Source: Stutzerimonas sp. S1 (GTDB lineage Bacteria > Pseudomonadota > Gammaproteobacteria > Pseudomonadales > Pseudomonadaceae). Taken from it: a stretch of DNA of 64,000 nt. Under the pieces are notes generated by a model, which searched no databases, was not told the DNA's origin, and saw only the letters and a program-made list of their open reading frames with translations. The stretch's first letter is position 1. Each line of letters opens with the position of its first letter. Of the stretch, positions 30,624-40,697 are shown one piece after another. The stretch is taken from the NCBI RefSeq assembly GCF_025966695.1, contig NZ_JAOEIY010000004.1:62001-126000 (forward strand), written 5' to 3'. Both the position numbers and the translations under genes were made by a program.

Positions 30624-31037
30624 TCAACGCGTTGCGAGGCGTCTGCCCATTTCCGCGCCAAGCGCCTGCAGGCCACTCATCGGACGCACCATCACCTCGA
30701 AATCGATAATCCTGCCGGACTCGTCGAAGCGGATCATGTCGATTCCCTTGAGCTCGCGATCACCGACACGCGCGCTGAATTCCAGCACGACGTCGAGACC
30801 GTCGGCGCTGGCCAGCTGGCGGTGATAGCGGAAATCCTCGAACACCTTGAGCACTGTATTGAGGATCAGGCTGACCATCGACGCGCCCTCATACGGCTTG
30901 AACGCCATCGGGGAGCGGAACACCGCCTGCGGATGCAGCAGCTCCGGCAGGTGGCTGAGATCCGCTGCCGCGATCATGCGGTGCCAACGATCCAGGGTGG
31001 CAGCGGCATTAGCTTGCAGAACGGGTGTGCTGTCCAT
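30624..31037 (-). CDS. NTF2/SnoaL-like protein
   Basis: Small 137-residue protein with a probable SnoaL/NTF2-like cone fold: the segments LDRWHRMIAAADLSHLPELLHPQAVFRSP and VLEFSARVGDRELKGIDMIRFDESGRIIDFEVMVRP match the family pattern. The start at 31037 (MDSTPVLQANAA) has an excellent Shine-Dalgarno (aggaggtaaaaca). Often such proteins bind small hydrophobic ligands or act as isomerases or hydrolases, but no catalytic assignment is possible. It follows fadH by 54 nt on the same strand, so a shared transcript is plausible. Confidence 0.78.
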   Translation of the reverse strand: MDSTPVLQANAAATLDRWHRMIAAADLSHLPELLHPQAVFRSPMAFKPYEGASMVSLILNTVLKVFEDFRYHRQLASADGLDVVLEFSARVGDRELKGIDMIRFDESGRIIDFEVMVRPMSGLQALGAEMGRRLATR

Positions 31038-31091
31038 TGTTTTACCTCCTGGCAAAATGAATAGCCCCGTTCGAGGCAGGGCTTTCGTCAT

Positions 31092-33131
<2,040 letters not shown>

Positions 33132-33303
33132 TCATGGCAATTGCCGCGCCTCATGGGACGCGGTCGGTATGTGGCGACGATAACCACAGCGCCCACCCCA
33201 CTCAATGATCAGAAATGACAACTTCCTGATCGATTCGTGCAAAGCACTTGGCAACCTGCGCCTGCTTGCCTAGTCTGGTCGCCTCCCCCAAGCGATCCGA
33301 CCC

Positions 33304-34314
33304 ATGCGCCACTATCTGCAACTGCTCCTGCTACTGATCCTCGCTGGCGCGGGGCTTACCGCCTATTTGCACTGGACCGGCGACCGGCGCAGCGGCCCTT
33401 TGCTCTCCGACCTGCGCACCCTGCCGATCCACAGCGTCGGCGTGCCGGGTGACGACGGCAACCTGCTCGGCATCGAGACGCGCCTGCAGCCGGCCGACTA
33501 CCAGAGCCCGGAACGCCTGCGCCTCAAATTCGCCACCTATCTCGATCAGGCCCGTGCCGCCGGATTGCTGAACGCCAAGACCATTGTCGTGCTGCCCGAG
33601 CATGTCGGCACTGGCCTGTTCGCGCTCGGTGAAAAACCCGAAGTGCAGCAGGCACGCACGCTGCGCGATGCCATGCAGTGGACGGCGCTGAGCAATCCCG
33701 GCCGCTACCTGCGCGCGCTGACCGGCAACCAGCAGAAGGACGACCGGCGCACCGAGGCGGTGTTGCTGCTGAAGGCGAAAAGGATGGCCGAGGCCTATCA
33801 GGCAATCTTCGGCGAGCTGGCGGCGCGCTATGGCATCACGCTGGTGGCCGGCTCCATCGTGTTGCCGGAGCCGCGTCTGGAACAGGGCCGCTTGCGGATC
33901 GGCGAGGGTCCGCTGCGCCAGATCAGCCTGACGTTCGACCGCTCCGGCCAGCCGATCGGCCCGTTGCAGTACAAGCGTGCACTCGGTCGCTACGAACGGC
34001 GCTACAGCGCGGCGCCGGAACAGATCCAGCGCCAGACGCTGGCGACGCCGGCCGGCCCGCTGGCGGTGCTGATCGGCTGCGATGCCTATCGCGAGCCTCC
34101 CCCGGCAGACGCTGTCCTGCTCGTTGTACCCGGCGCGCGCGATGACTGGGCCGAAGCCTGCCCCGATTCCCCCGGCATCGCCGCGGACGAGCGCCCCTAC
34201 ATGGCGGTGCGCACCCTCGGCGTGCCGTGGAACCTGCTCGGCTCACCGCGCAAGCCGGCGCGTAACCTGCACGGTACGCCGGTGCAGCTGACCAATCTGT
34301 GGTTGCAACGGTGA
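33304..34314 (+). CDS. membrane-anchored carbon-nitrogen hydrolase
   Basis: Nitrilase-superfamily protein of 336 residues. An N-terminal hydrophobic helix (residues about 4-22) would anchor it in the inner membrane with the enzyme outside. The catalytic triad is visible: E99 in VVLPEHVG, K224 in LQYKRALG and C259 in LIGCDAYR. It is not apolipoprotein N-acyltransferase, which has many helices. Substrate unknown. It overlaps the following AraC gene by 4 nt (GTGA), which suggests the regulator controls this gene or a linked function. Confidence 0.78.
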   Translation: MRHYLQLLLLLILAGAGLTAYLHWTGDRRSGPLLSDLRTLPIHSVGVPGDDGNLLGIETRLQPADYQSPERLRLKFATYLDQARAAGLLNAKTIVVLPEHVGTGLFALGEKPEVQQARTLRDAMQWTALSNPGRYLRALTGNQQKDDRRTEAVLLLKAKRMAEAYQAIFGELAARYGITLVAGSIVLPEPRLEQGRLRIGEGPLRQISLTFDRSGQPIGPLQYKRALGRYERRYSAAPEQIQRQTLATPAGPLAVLIGCDAYREPPPADAVLLVVPGARDDWAEACPDSPGIAADERPYMAVRTLGVPWNLLGSPRKPARNLHGTPVQLTNLWLQR

Positions 34315-35354
34315 CGCTCAAGGCACAGCCGGTGCGCCTGGGCGATCTGTCGGTCAGCTTCACGCTGAGTCTGGGCGAAGCCCTGCGCGAGCGCGGCCTG
34401 GACCCGCAACCGCTGCTCGCTGGTTATGGACTGGACGCCGAGCGCCTGGCCGAGCCGCAGGGGCGGCTGTCGATTCCGCGCTACATGCGCCTGGGTCACG
34501 CCGCCATCCAGCTTGCCGGCGATGCCGCGCTGGGTCTGGATATGGGCCGCTTGCGCCTGCCGAGCCACCTCGGCCTGGCCGGCATCACCGCGGCCCAGGC
34601 GCCGAACGTGCGTGAAGCGGCGCGTACGCTGATTCGCTTCGAGCCGCTGTACGCGTCCAACTATCGCGGCAGTTCCAGCTTTCACGAGGACGCCAGCGGC
34701 GCCTGGCTGCGCTTCTATTCGATCAGCCCGTACAACGCGTTCAACCGCTTCGTGGTCGACACCGTTCTGGCCAGCTGGTTGACCCAGCTGCAACGGCTGG
34801 CCGGCGAGCGTCTGGTGCCCAGCGCCGTGCATATCGAATTTCACGCCCCGGATTACGCCGCCTGCTACGAGGCGCTGTTCGGTCGTGCCGTGGCATTTGG
34901 CGCCAGCGCCAACGAGCTGCATCTGGATCAGGCGGCGCTCGCCCTGCGCAACCCGGAGCATTGCCCGGCGACCTGGCGACAGTTGCTGACCTTCTGCGAG
35001 GCGGAGCTGACGCGTCTTACACGCACGCGCAGCCTGCGCGAACGCGTCACCCAGGTCCTCGGCCCACTGCTCAAGGGCCAGGAGCCGGACCTGCAGCAGA
35101 TCGCCAACCGTCTGCAGCTGCCCAGTTGGACGCTGCGGCGCAAGCTGCACGAGGAAGGCACCCGTTACCGCGACATTCTCAACGACACGCGCCGCGATCT
35201 GGCGATGGCTTATATCCGCGATACCGACTTGGCATTCGGCGAGATCGCCTGGCTGCTCGGCTTCTCCTCAGCAGAAGCGTTCCAGCGCGCATTTCGCCGC
35301 TGGAGCGGGCAGACGCCCGGCGCGTACCGCCGTGCCCAGCGTCAGCTGCCCTGA
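34311..35354 (+). CDS. AraC family transcriptional regulator
   Basis: 347-residue regulator. N-terminal part (about 20-200) resembles the arabinose-binding-like PF12625 domain used by OruR-type regulators. The C-terminal 100 residues hold the two helix-turn-helix motifs (LQQIANRLQLPSWTLRRKL and FGEIAWLLGFSSAEAFQRAFRRW, ending SGQTPGAYRR). I choose GTG 34311, which overlaps the previous stop as GTGA; an in-frame GTG 12 nt earlier is also possible. It is convergent with the minus-strand cio unit, and P. aeruginosa also has an AraC gene next to cioAB. Confidence 0.85.
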   Translation: MTLKAQPVRLGDLSVSFTLSLGEALRERGLDPQPLLAGYGLDAERLAEPQGRLSIPRYMRLGHAAIQLAGDAALGLDMGRLRLPSHLGLAGITAAQAPNVREAARTLIRFEPLYASNYRGSSSFHEDASGAWLRFYSISPYNAFNRFVVDTVLASWLTQLQRLAGERLVPSAVHIEFHAPDYAACYEALFGRAVAFGASANELHLDQAALALRNPEHCPATWRQLLTFCEAELTRLTRTRSLRERVTQVLGPLLKGQEPDLQQIANRLQLPSWTLRRKLHEEGTRYRDILNDTRRDLAMAYIRDTDLAFGEIAWLLGFSSAEAFQRAFRRWSGQTPGAYRRAQRQLP

Positions 35355-35441
35355 TCAGAGCTCGACAGCGTCTTCACTGGCGTCGGGGCAATCCTGTTCG
35401 GCGGCGCGCAATTCGAGTATTTCGTCTTGGTAGTCGTCCAT
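35355..35441 (-). CDS. possible 28-residue small protein
   Basis: Candidate small gene: MDDYQDEILELRAAEQDCPD followed by ASEDAVEL, strongly acidic, with no membrane segment. A Shine-Dalgarno-like ggag lies eight bases upstream of the ATG. It directly abuts the stop of the convergent AraC gene. No homology can be shown from here. It may be a chance frame. Confidence 0.35.
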   Translation of the reverse strand: MDDYQDEILELRAAEQDCPDASEDAVEL

Positions 35442-35581
35442 CGTTCTGGCTCCAGTTTGCAGAGGTGGCTCGTGCGGATTCGCATCAAGCCGCGTGCCAA
35501 CCAAGCTATAAGCCGCAGATGAAGGAACGATGACGTCCGCGCGGGGCGCTGCCCGCACCGATGAAGTGCACGGGCATTCGC

Positions 35582-35719
35582 TCACGCACTCAAACCGGCC
35601 GCTTGCATCGCCTGGCGCAACAGCCAGGCCACCACCGCCAGCGCCAGCACGCTGCCGCTCCAGAGCAACACCAGCCAGGCCAGACGCCGCCACAATGGCT
35701 TCTGCTCCATACCAGACAT
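35582..35719 (-). CDS. DUF2474 small membrane protein linked to the CIO oxidase
   Basis: 45-residue protein with a single transmembrane helix (WLVLLWSGSVLALAVVAWLL) after a basic start (MSGMEQKPLWRRLA). This is the DUF2474 pattern; such genes commonly follow the cyanide-insensitive bd-type oxidase genes in pseudomonads. The ribosome binding site is strong (aggagg, five bases before the ATG) and the gene begins 9 nt after the cioB stop. By analogy with CydX of cytochrome bd it may be a small subunit or assembly factor; that is inference. Confidence 0.82.
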   Translation of the reverse strand: MSGMEQKPLWRRLAWLVLLWSGSVLALAVVAWLLRQAMQAAGLSA

Positions 35720-35728
35720 GGACGCCTC

Positions 35729-36736
35729 CTAGTGATAACCGTCCTCGGCGCTGACCTTGCCGCGGAACACGTAGTAGCTCCAGGCCGTGTACATCAGGAT
35801 CAGCGGGATGATCAGCAGCGCGCCGACCAGCGTGAACCCTTGGCTCTGTGGCGGCGCAGCGGCGTCCCAGATGCTCACCGACGGCGGGATGATGTTCGGC
35901 CACAGGCTGATGCCCAGACCGCTATAGCCTAGGAAGATCAGCGCCAGCGTGAGCAGGAACGGCGTGAAACTGGCGTAGCGGCGGATCGCGCGCAGCAGGC
36001 CGAAGGCACAGAGCAGCACGAGGATCGGCACCGGCATGAACCAGAACAGGTTGGGCAGGCTGAACCAGCGCTCGGCGATGTCCGGGTGGGTCAGCGGCGT
36101 CCACAGGCTGACGATGCCGGTCACAGCCAACACCGCCCAAACGAGTGGAATACCGATGTCATGCATGCGCCTCTGCAGATCACCAGCCGTGCGCATCATC
36201 AGCCAGGTGCAGCCGAGCAAGGCGTAGGCGACGATCAGCGCCAGCCCGCAGAACAGCGAGAACGGCGTCAACCAGTCCCACGCGCCGCCGGCGAATGCAC
36301 GCCCCTCCACCGGCAGCCCACTGATGAATGCGCCCAGCACCACGCCCTGGAAAAAGGTCGCCGTCAGCGAGCCGCCGATGAAGGCCTTGTCCCAGATGTG
36401 CTGGCGCTCCTCGCTGGCCTTGAAGCGAAACTCGAAGGCGACGCCGCGGAAGATCAGCCCCATCAGCATCAGGATGATCGGCAGGTATAGCGCCGACAGC
36501 ACCACCGCATAGGCCATCGGAAACGCCGCGAACAGCCCGGCGCCACCGAGCACCAGCCAGGTTTCGTTGCCGTCCCACACCGGCGCCACGGTATTCATCA
36601 TCACATCGCGATCGCTGCGCCCAGGCACGAACGGAAAGAGGATGCCGACGCCCAGATCGAAGCCGTCCATCACCACGTACATCATGATCCCGAAGATGAT
36701 GATCACCGCCCAGATCAGTGAAAGATCGATACCCAT
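35729..36736 (-). CDS. cioB: cyanide-insensitive terminal oxidase subunit II
   Basis: CydB-like subunit of a bd-type quinol oxidase, 335 residues with about eight helices. It has the conserved start LIWAVIIIFGIMMYVVMDGFDLGVG and NTVAPVWDGNETWLVLGGAGLFAAFP. The start is placed at 36736 (MGIDLSLIW); the open frame continues 159 nt upstream into cioA, with Arg-rich sequence that is not CydB-like. cioA ends 1 nt before it. Assignment to the cio rather than cyd type rests on cioA. Confidence 0.92.
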   Translation of the reverse strand: MGIDLSLIWAVIIIFGIMMYVVMDGFDLGVGILFPFVPGRSDRDVMMNTVAPVWDGNETWLVLGGAGLFAAFPMAYAVVLSALYLPIILMLMGLIFRGVAFEFRFKASEERQHIWDKAFIGGSLTATFFQGVVLGAFISGLPVEGRAFAGGAWDWLTPFSLFCGLALIVAYALLGCTWLMMRTAGDLQRRMHDIGIPLVWAVLAVTGIVSLWTPLTHPDIAERWFSLPNLFWFMPVPILVLLCAFGLLRAIRRYASFTPFLLTLALIFLGYSGLGISLWPNIIPPSVSIWDAAAPPQSQGFTLVGALLIIPLILMYTAWSYYVFRGKVSAEDGYH

Positions 36737-36737
36737 C

Positions 36738-38177
36738 TCAATTCCCCTGCCCCAGTTGATCGCCACCCTGTTCGTCCAGCGCCGCGTCGGCCGCCGAGAT
36801 CGGCCGCATCGGCGTGCGCTGCTGACCCGCGCCGCCGACGCCCTGCTCGCGCCCCTCATTGACCACCGGCCCCTTGGCGACCAGTCGCAGCACATAGACG
36901 ATGCCCACGCCGAACACCGCGAAATACACCACGACGAACAACGCCAATGTCAGCCCCAGCTGCCCGGCGCTGTGCGCGGACACCGCATCGGCGGTACGCA
37001 TCAGGCCGTAGATCACCCACGGCTGACGGCCGATCTCGGTGGTGAACCAGCCGGCGAGCAACGCCAGCAGGCCGGACGCGCCCATCCACAACACCAGGCG
37101 CAGGAACGGCCGCGAGTGATAGAGGCGATCACCGCGGCGCAGCAGCAGGCTCCAGACGCCCGTCAGGATCATCAGCAGGCCCAGCGCGACCATGATGCGG
37201 AACGACCAGAACACCACCGTCGAGTTCGGCCGGTCCTCGGGCGGAAAATCCTTCAGCGCCGGGATCGGCTCGGTCAGGCTGTGTTTCAGGATCAGGCTGC
37301 CGAGGTAGGGAATCTCGACCTTGTAGCGGGTTTCTTCGGCTTCCATGTCCGGCCAGCCGAACAGCAGCAACGGCGTCGGTTCGCCCGACGAGTTATCCCA
37401 ATGGCCCTCCATCGCAGCGATCTTCGCCGGCTGATGTTCCAGCGTGTTGAGGCCGTGCAGATCGCCGATCACCGCCTGCAGCGGCGCCACCAGCAGGGCC
37501 ATCCACATCGCCATCGAAAGCATCTTGCGGATCGCCGGATTGTCGCGCCCGCGTAGCAGGTGCCAGGCAGCGGAAGCGCCGACGAAGAATGCCGTGGCGA
37601 GGAATGCAGCCGTGGCCATGTGTGCCAGGCGGTACGGGAACGACGGATTGAAGATGATCGCCAGCCAGTCCACCGGCACCACGATGCCGTCGATGATCTC
37701 GTGCCCCTGCGGCGTATGCATCCAGCTGTTGGAGGCGAGAATCCAGAAGGTCGAGATCAGCGTGCCGAGCGCCACCATCACCGTGGAGAAGAAATGCAGC
37801 CCCGGGCCGACGCGGTTCCAGCCGAACAGCATCACGCCGAGAAAGCCCGCCTCAAGGAAGAAGGCAGTCAGCACCTCGTAGGTCAGCAAGGGGCCGGTGA
37901 CGCTGCCGGCGAACTCCGAAAAGGCGCTCCAGTTGGTGCCGAACTGGTAGGCCATGACGATGCCCGATACCACGCCCATGCCGAAGTTGACGGCGAAGAT
38001 CTTCAGCCAGAAGTGGTACAGGTCGCGATAGACGTCGCGCCGTGTCTTCAGCCACAGCCCCTCCAGCACTGCCAGGTAGCTGGCGAGGCCGATGGTGATG
38101 GCCGGGAAGATGATGTGGAAGGAGATGGTGAAAGCGAACTGGATTCGCGCAAGTTCAAGTGCTTCCAATCCGAACAT
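36738..38177 (-). CDS. cioA: cyanide-insensitive terminal oxidase subunit I
   Basis: CydA-like heme-binding subunit of a bd-type quinol oxidase that reduces O2 without pumping protons. 479 residues from ATG 38177 (MFGLEALELARIQFAFTISF). The opening IQFAFTISFHIIFPAITIGL holds the axial His and is typical of the CIO branch. GRQPWVIYGLMRT is the conserved quinol-site motif. The region between about residues 250 and 310 is compact, matching the short Q-loop of CIO rather than the long E. coli CydA type. With complex I at the other end of the window, this gives an aerobic branch resistant to cyanide and low-oxygen conditions. Confidence 0.92.
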   Translation of the reverse strand: MFGLEALELARIQFAFTISFHIIFPAITIGLASYLAVLEGLWLKTRRDVYRDLYHFWLKIFAVNFGMGVVSGIVMAYQFGTNWSAFSEFAGSVTGPLLTYEVLTAFFLEAGFLGVMLFGWNRVGPGLHFFSTVMVALGTLISTFWILASNSWMHTPQGHEIIDGIVVPVDWLAIIFNPSFPYRLAHMATAAFLATAFFVGASAAWHLLRGRDNPAIRKMLSMAMWMALLVAPLQAVIGDLHGLNTLEHQPAKIAAMEGHWDNSSGEPTPLLLFGWPDMEAEETRYKVEIPYLGSLILKHSLTEPIPALKDFPPEDRPNSTVVFWSFRIMVALGLLMILTGVWSLLLRRGDRLYHSRPFLRLVLWMGASGLLALLAGWFTTEIGRQPWVIYGLMRTADAVSAHSAGQLGLTLALFVVVYFAVFGVGIVYVLRLVAKGPVVNEGREQGVGGAGQQRTPMRPISAADAALDEQGGDQLGQGN

Positions 38178-38368
38178 GAAACTGATCCTCGTGTACTGCC
38201 CGCTGGCCACTCGGTTATGACGGCCCAGCTCAAGTGACAGCAGAACCCCGCGAGGGTGCGCCACGACCTTCCGAGCGGTTCACGCAGCGCGGGAACACCA
38301 GCGCTCGGCTTCGTTCAGATGAATATCCGCCGCCATCAGAATGCGCAGTACATCAAGGAGCACCCGCG

Positions 38369-39409
38369 ATGCTGGCTCACAGCACCTTCATGCCACCCTA
38401 CCTGCTTGATCGCATCGTCAAGCACGGCTCGCAACAGCAGCGCCGCTGCGCGCGTGGCACGCTCGAACACGTCCGCAGCCTGCGCGCCAACCCTGGTCCA
38501 CCGCACCTGCAACACATCCCGGCCATTGCGGCGCTGCGCACGCCTGGGCGCCCACAGCGACGCATCCACGATGCCCAGCAGCAGATGCAGCTGCCCGGCA
38601 TGCTGCGACGTAGCGAAGGCGAGCCGAACAGCGGCGATGCCGCGGTGGACGAAGCCTACGCCGCGCTCGGTGCCACCTACGCGCTGTTCTGGCAGGTCTA
38701 CCAGCGCGACTCGATGGACGACCAGGGGATGCCACTGATCGGCACCGTGCACTACGGACAGGGTTACGAAAACGCCTTCTGGAACGGCGAGCAGATGGTA
38801 TTCGGCGATGGTGACGGCGAGCTGTTCCATCGGTTCACCCGCTCGTTGGACGTGGTCGCTCATGAGCTGACCCACGGCCTGATCGAGAGTGAGGCCGCGC
38901 TGGTATATGCCAATCAGTCCGGCGCGCTCAACGAATCGATATCCGACGTGTTCGGCGTACTCAGCAAGCAGCATGTCCTGGGCCAGACCGCCGGCGAAGC
39001 GGACTGGCTGATCGGTGCCGAGTTGCTCACCGACAACGTCCAGGGCCGAGCCCTACGCTCGATGGCCGAACCTGGCAGTGCCTATGACGATCCCGTGCTG
39101 GGCAAAGACCCGCAACCGGCACATATGCGTGACTTCATCGTCACCCGTGACGACAACGGCGGCGTCCACCTGAACTCCGGCATTCCCAATCGCGCCTTTT
39201 ACCTTGTCGCCAGCGCATTGGGCGGCTATGCCTGGGAACACGCCGGGCAGATCTGGTATGACACGCTGTGTGATCGTCGACTGGCCAACGACGCACAGTT
39301 CGCTGATTTCGCCCGACTCACCATTGCGCATGGCGCGCGCCTGTTCGGCGCAGACACCGCGCGCATGGTGGAGCAGGCCTGGCACGATGTCGGCGTACCG
39401 GTCGCATAG
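38369..39409 (+). CDS. protealysin-like M4 metallopeptidase
   Basis: Thermolysin-family protease of 346 residues from ATG 38369, which has aaggag eight bases upstream. There is no signal peptide. Instead there is a short propeptide with the protealysin motif (MPPYLLDRIVKHG, residues 8-20) and no FTP domain. Zinc-site HELTH is at residues 165-169, with E189 in GALNES as the third ligand; the catalytic His is in NGGVHLNSG. In Serratia, protealysin is made without a classical secretion signal and is co-encoded with an emfourin inhibitor, the arrangement seen here. No cysteine switch or secretion-system gene is adjacent. Confidence 0.9.
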   Translation: MLAHSTFMPPYLLDRIVKHGSQQQRRCARGTLEHVRSLRANPGPPHLQHIPAIAALRTPGRPQRRIHDAQQQMQLPGMLRRSEGEPNSGDAAVDEAYAALGATYALFWQVYQRDSMDDQGMPLIGTVHYGQGYENAFWNGEQMVFGDGDGELFHRFTRSLDVVAHELTHGLIESEAALVYANQSGALNESISDVFGVLSKQHVLGQTAGEADWLIGAELLTDNVQGRALRSMAEPGSAYDDPVLGKDPQPAHMRDFIVTRDDNGGVHLNSGIPNRAFYLVASALGGYAWEHAGQIWYDTLCDRRLANDAQFADFARLTIAHGARLFGADTARMVEQAWHDVGVPVA

Positions 39410-39420
39410 GAAATGAAACG

Positions 39421-39750
39421 ATGGAAAAACTGCCGGCGCTAGGCCACGACGCCTGGCTACGCCTCTCGCGTCAAGGCGGTGTAGCCGTCTTCCCCGCCCG
39501 CGCTCGCCCACGGGAAATCGACCTCGCCCAGTACGACAGCCACCAGCGCGGACGCCTCTGCTCGGTGCTGGAGCGCTGCCTGCCGCTGACCAGCTCCACC
39601 GCCGGCGCCGGTGACCAGCGCTTCTACCGCATCGAACTGCATTTTCATCGCGACCAGATCAATAACGAATTGGTTTTGCAGGTACCCGAAGAACGCGCGC
39701 CGGCGGAGCTGGTGACGCTGTGGCAGAACGGCTCACTGGACGGCGACTGA
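39421..39750 (+). CDS. emfourin-like M4 protease inhibitor
   Basis: 109-residue protein starting 11 nt after the protease stop, so the two are almost surely one operon. The size, the RLSRQGGVAVFPA opening and the later YRIELHF...ELVLQVPEERAP beta-rich segment match the emfourin family, which in Serratia tightly inhibits protealysin. It has no signal peptide, so it would act on the cytoplasmic enzyme. Identification rests on context plus size and pattern; a profile search would settle it. Confidence 0.78.
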   Translation: MEKLPALGHDAWLRLSRQGGVAVFPARARPREIDLAQYDSHQRGRLCSVLERCLPLTSSTAGAGDQRFYRIELHFHRDQINNELVLQVPEERAPAELVTLWQNGSLDGD

Positions 39751-40177
39751 GCCCACGGTCACGCCAGGATCTGCGCGCCGTTCGCCAACCAGCGGAGGAT
39801 ACCGGCCTCGGGCGCGACGGCAGATAGCCCTGGTACTCGTCGCAGCCTGCTCCTCGCGCTGCTGGATACCCTTGATCACGCGCGATCAATCTTGATCGAT
39901 GGCCAGCCGCAAGCGGCTCAGATAGCTGAGCGATGAAGAGACTTGATTGCGCTGTGGATACACTGGTGCACGCGGAGGTGGCCGTTCAAACGGCCCAGCC
40001 ACAAGAATTGCCCAAACTGCTCTGGTCCCGAACTTACGCGCCCAGTTGCGTGGGCAGCTTGGGAACTTTTGCGCCAGATGGTGCGCATCAATTTCGAGTC
40101 AGCTGATCGCTTCGTTTCCGGGCGCAAACTCGCATCAGCCGCGAAAGCCCGCCGCCAACCATGACGAAAACGCGGGC
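39751..40177. other. non-coding stretch between emfourin and the tRNA genes
   Basis: About 430 bp in which I see no convincing gene. A palindrome ttgatc-acgcgc-gatcaa lies at 39872-39889, followed by another ttgatcgat. Open frames exist on both strands (for example 39918-40127 minus), but none has a ribosome binding site or a recognisable sequence. The stretch 39996-40140 reads like diverged coding sequence, but I cannot assign it. tRNA-flanking sites can hold remnants of integrated elements; no integrase is visible. Confidence 0.4.
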
Positions 40178-40205
40178 ATAAAAAAAGCGCCCCTGTGGGA
40201 CGCTT
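40178..40205 (-). terminator. intrinsic terminator of the tRNA operon
   Basis: Stem aagcg-c-ccc / ggg-a-cgctt (one mismatch, loop tgt) at 40185-40205 is followed, on the minus strand, by seven T residues (40180-40186). It lies 46 nt beyond tRNA-Asp. Confidence 0.8.
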
Positions 40206-40250
40206 CTTCTACGCTTCCGGGCTATGCAACTAGCCTTGATGAAGCAGATA

Positions 40251-40327
40251 TGGCGCAGCGGACGGGACTCGAACCCGCGACCCCCGGCGTGACAGGCCGG
40301 TATTCTAACCGACTGAACTACCGCTGC
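40251..40327 (-). tRNA. tRNA-Asp (GTC)
   Basis: 77-nt tRNA. The acceptor stem GCAGCGG/CCGCTGC pairs fully and an encoded CCA end is present. Anticodon stem-loop CCGGCCTGTCACGCCGG has GTC as anticodon. T arm GCGGGTTCGAGTCCCGT is canonical. It resembles E. coli tRNA-Asp closely. Second gene of a two-tRNA transcript. Confidence 0.97.
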
Positions 40328-40364
40328 GCGTCGGCCGGACTTTCGTCCGTAATCTCGCAAAGGT

Positions 40365-40440
40365 TGGTGGCTGATGACGGGATCGAACCGCCGACCCCCT
40401 GCGTGTGATGCAGGTGCTCTCCCAGCTGAGCTAATCAGCC
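40365..40440 (-). tRNA. tRNA-Val (CAC)
   Basis: 76-nt tRNA with acceptor stem GGCTGAT/ATCAGCC, encoded CCA, D arm TAGCTCAGCTGGGAGAGC and T arm GGCGGTTCGATCCCGTC. The anticodon stem CCTGC/GCAGG encloses loop ATCACAC, so the anticodon is CAC, reading only GTG. First gene after the promoter at 40461-40489. Confidence 0.95.
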
Positions 40441-40460
40441 GATCGCCTTGCGAGGCGCGC

Positions 40461-40489
40461 AATTTACTTATCCACCTACGCTAAGTCAA
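40461..40489 (-). promoter_or_regulatory. sigma-70 promoter of the tRNA-Val/Asp genes
   Basis: On the minus strand TTGACT (40484-40489) and TAAATT (40461-40466) are separated by 17 bp, followed by a GC-rich discriminator (gcgcgcct), as usual for stringently controlled stable-RNA promoters. The expected start, near 40454, leaves a short leader before tRNA-Val. Confidence 0.75.
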
Positions 40490-40697
40490 CAGCAGCGTTG
40501 AATTTTTTTATCGCAACGATGGTCTACCACGCTTGCCTCACGGGTTTGTAATTATGCGGTGGCACTATCGAATATCTGTGCGGTCAGTGTTCTGCCGGGA
40601 TCACGGTGGCCACTGATGCACCTGCACCACCCGTCGCCTGTCGAAAACCGCGATATGTGCCTAAGGTTGGCAGTACACGAACGGACATAACAACACG

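Noticed and set aside
36737-36895. A longer cioB start inside cioA
   Set aside because: The extra 53 residues are Arg-rich out-of-frame cioA sequence; CydB homology begins with MGIDLSLIW.
39872-39889. Possible ANR/FNR box (ttgat...atcaa)
   Set aside because: The half-sites are 8 bp apart instead of 4, and it lies downstream of genes rather than in a promoter.
39918-40127. 69-codon open frame on the minus strand before the tRNA genes
   Set aside because: No Shine-Dalgarno and no recognisable family, and a competing frame of equal quality lies on the other strand.
39947-40408. Plus-strand open frame running across the tRNA genes
   Set aside because: It passes through the antisense of two intact tRNAs and their terminator, so it cannot be a gene.
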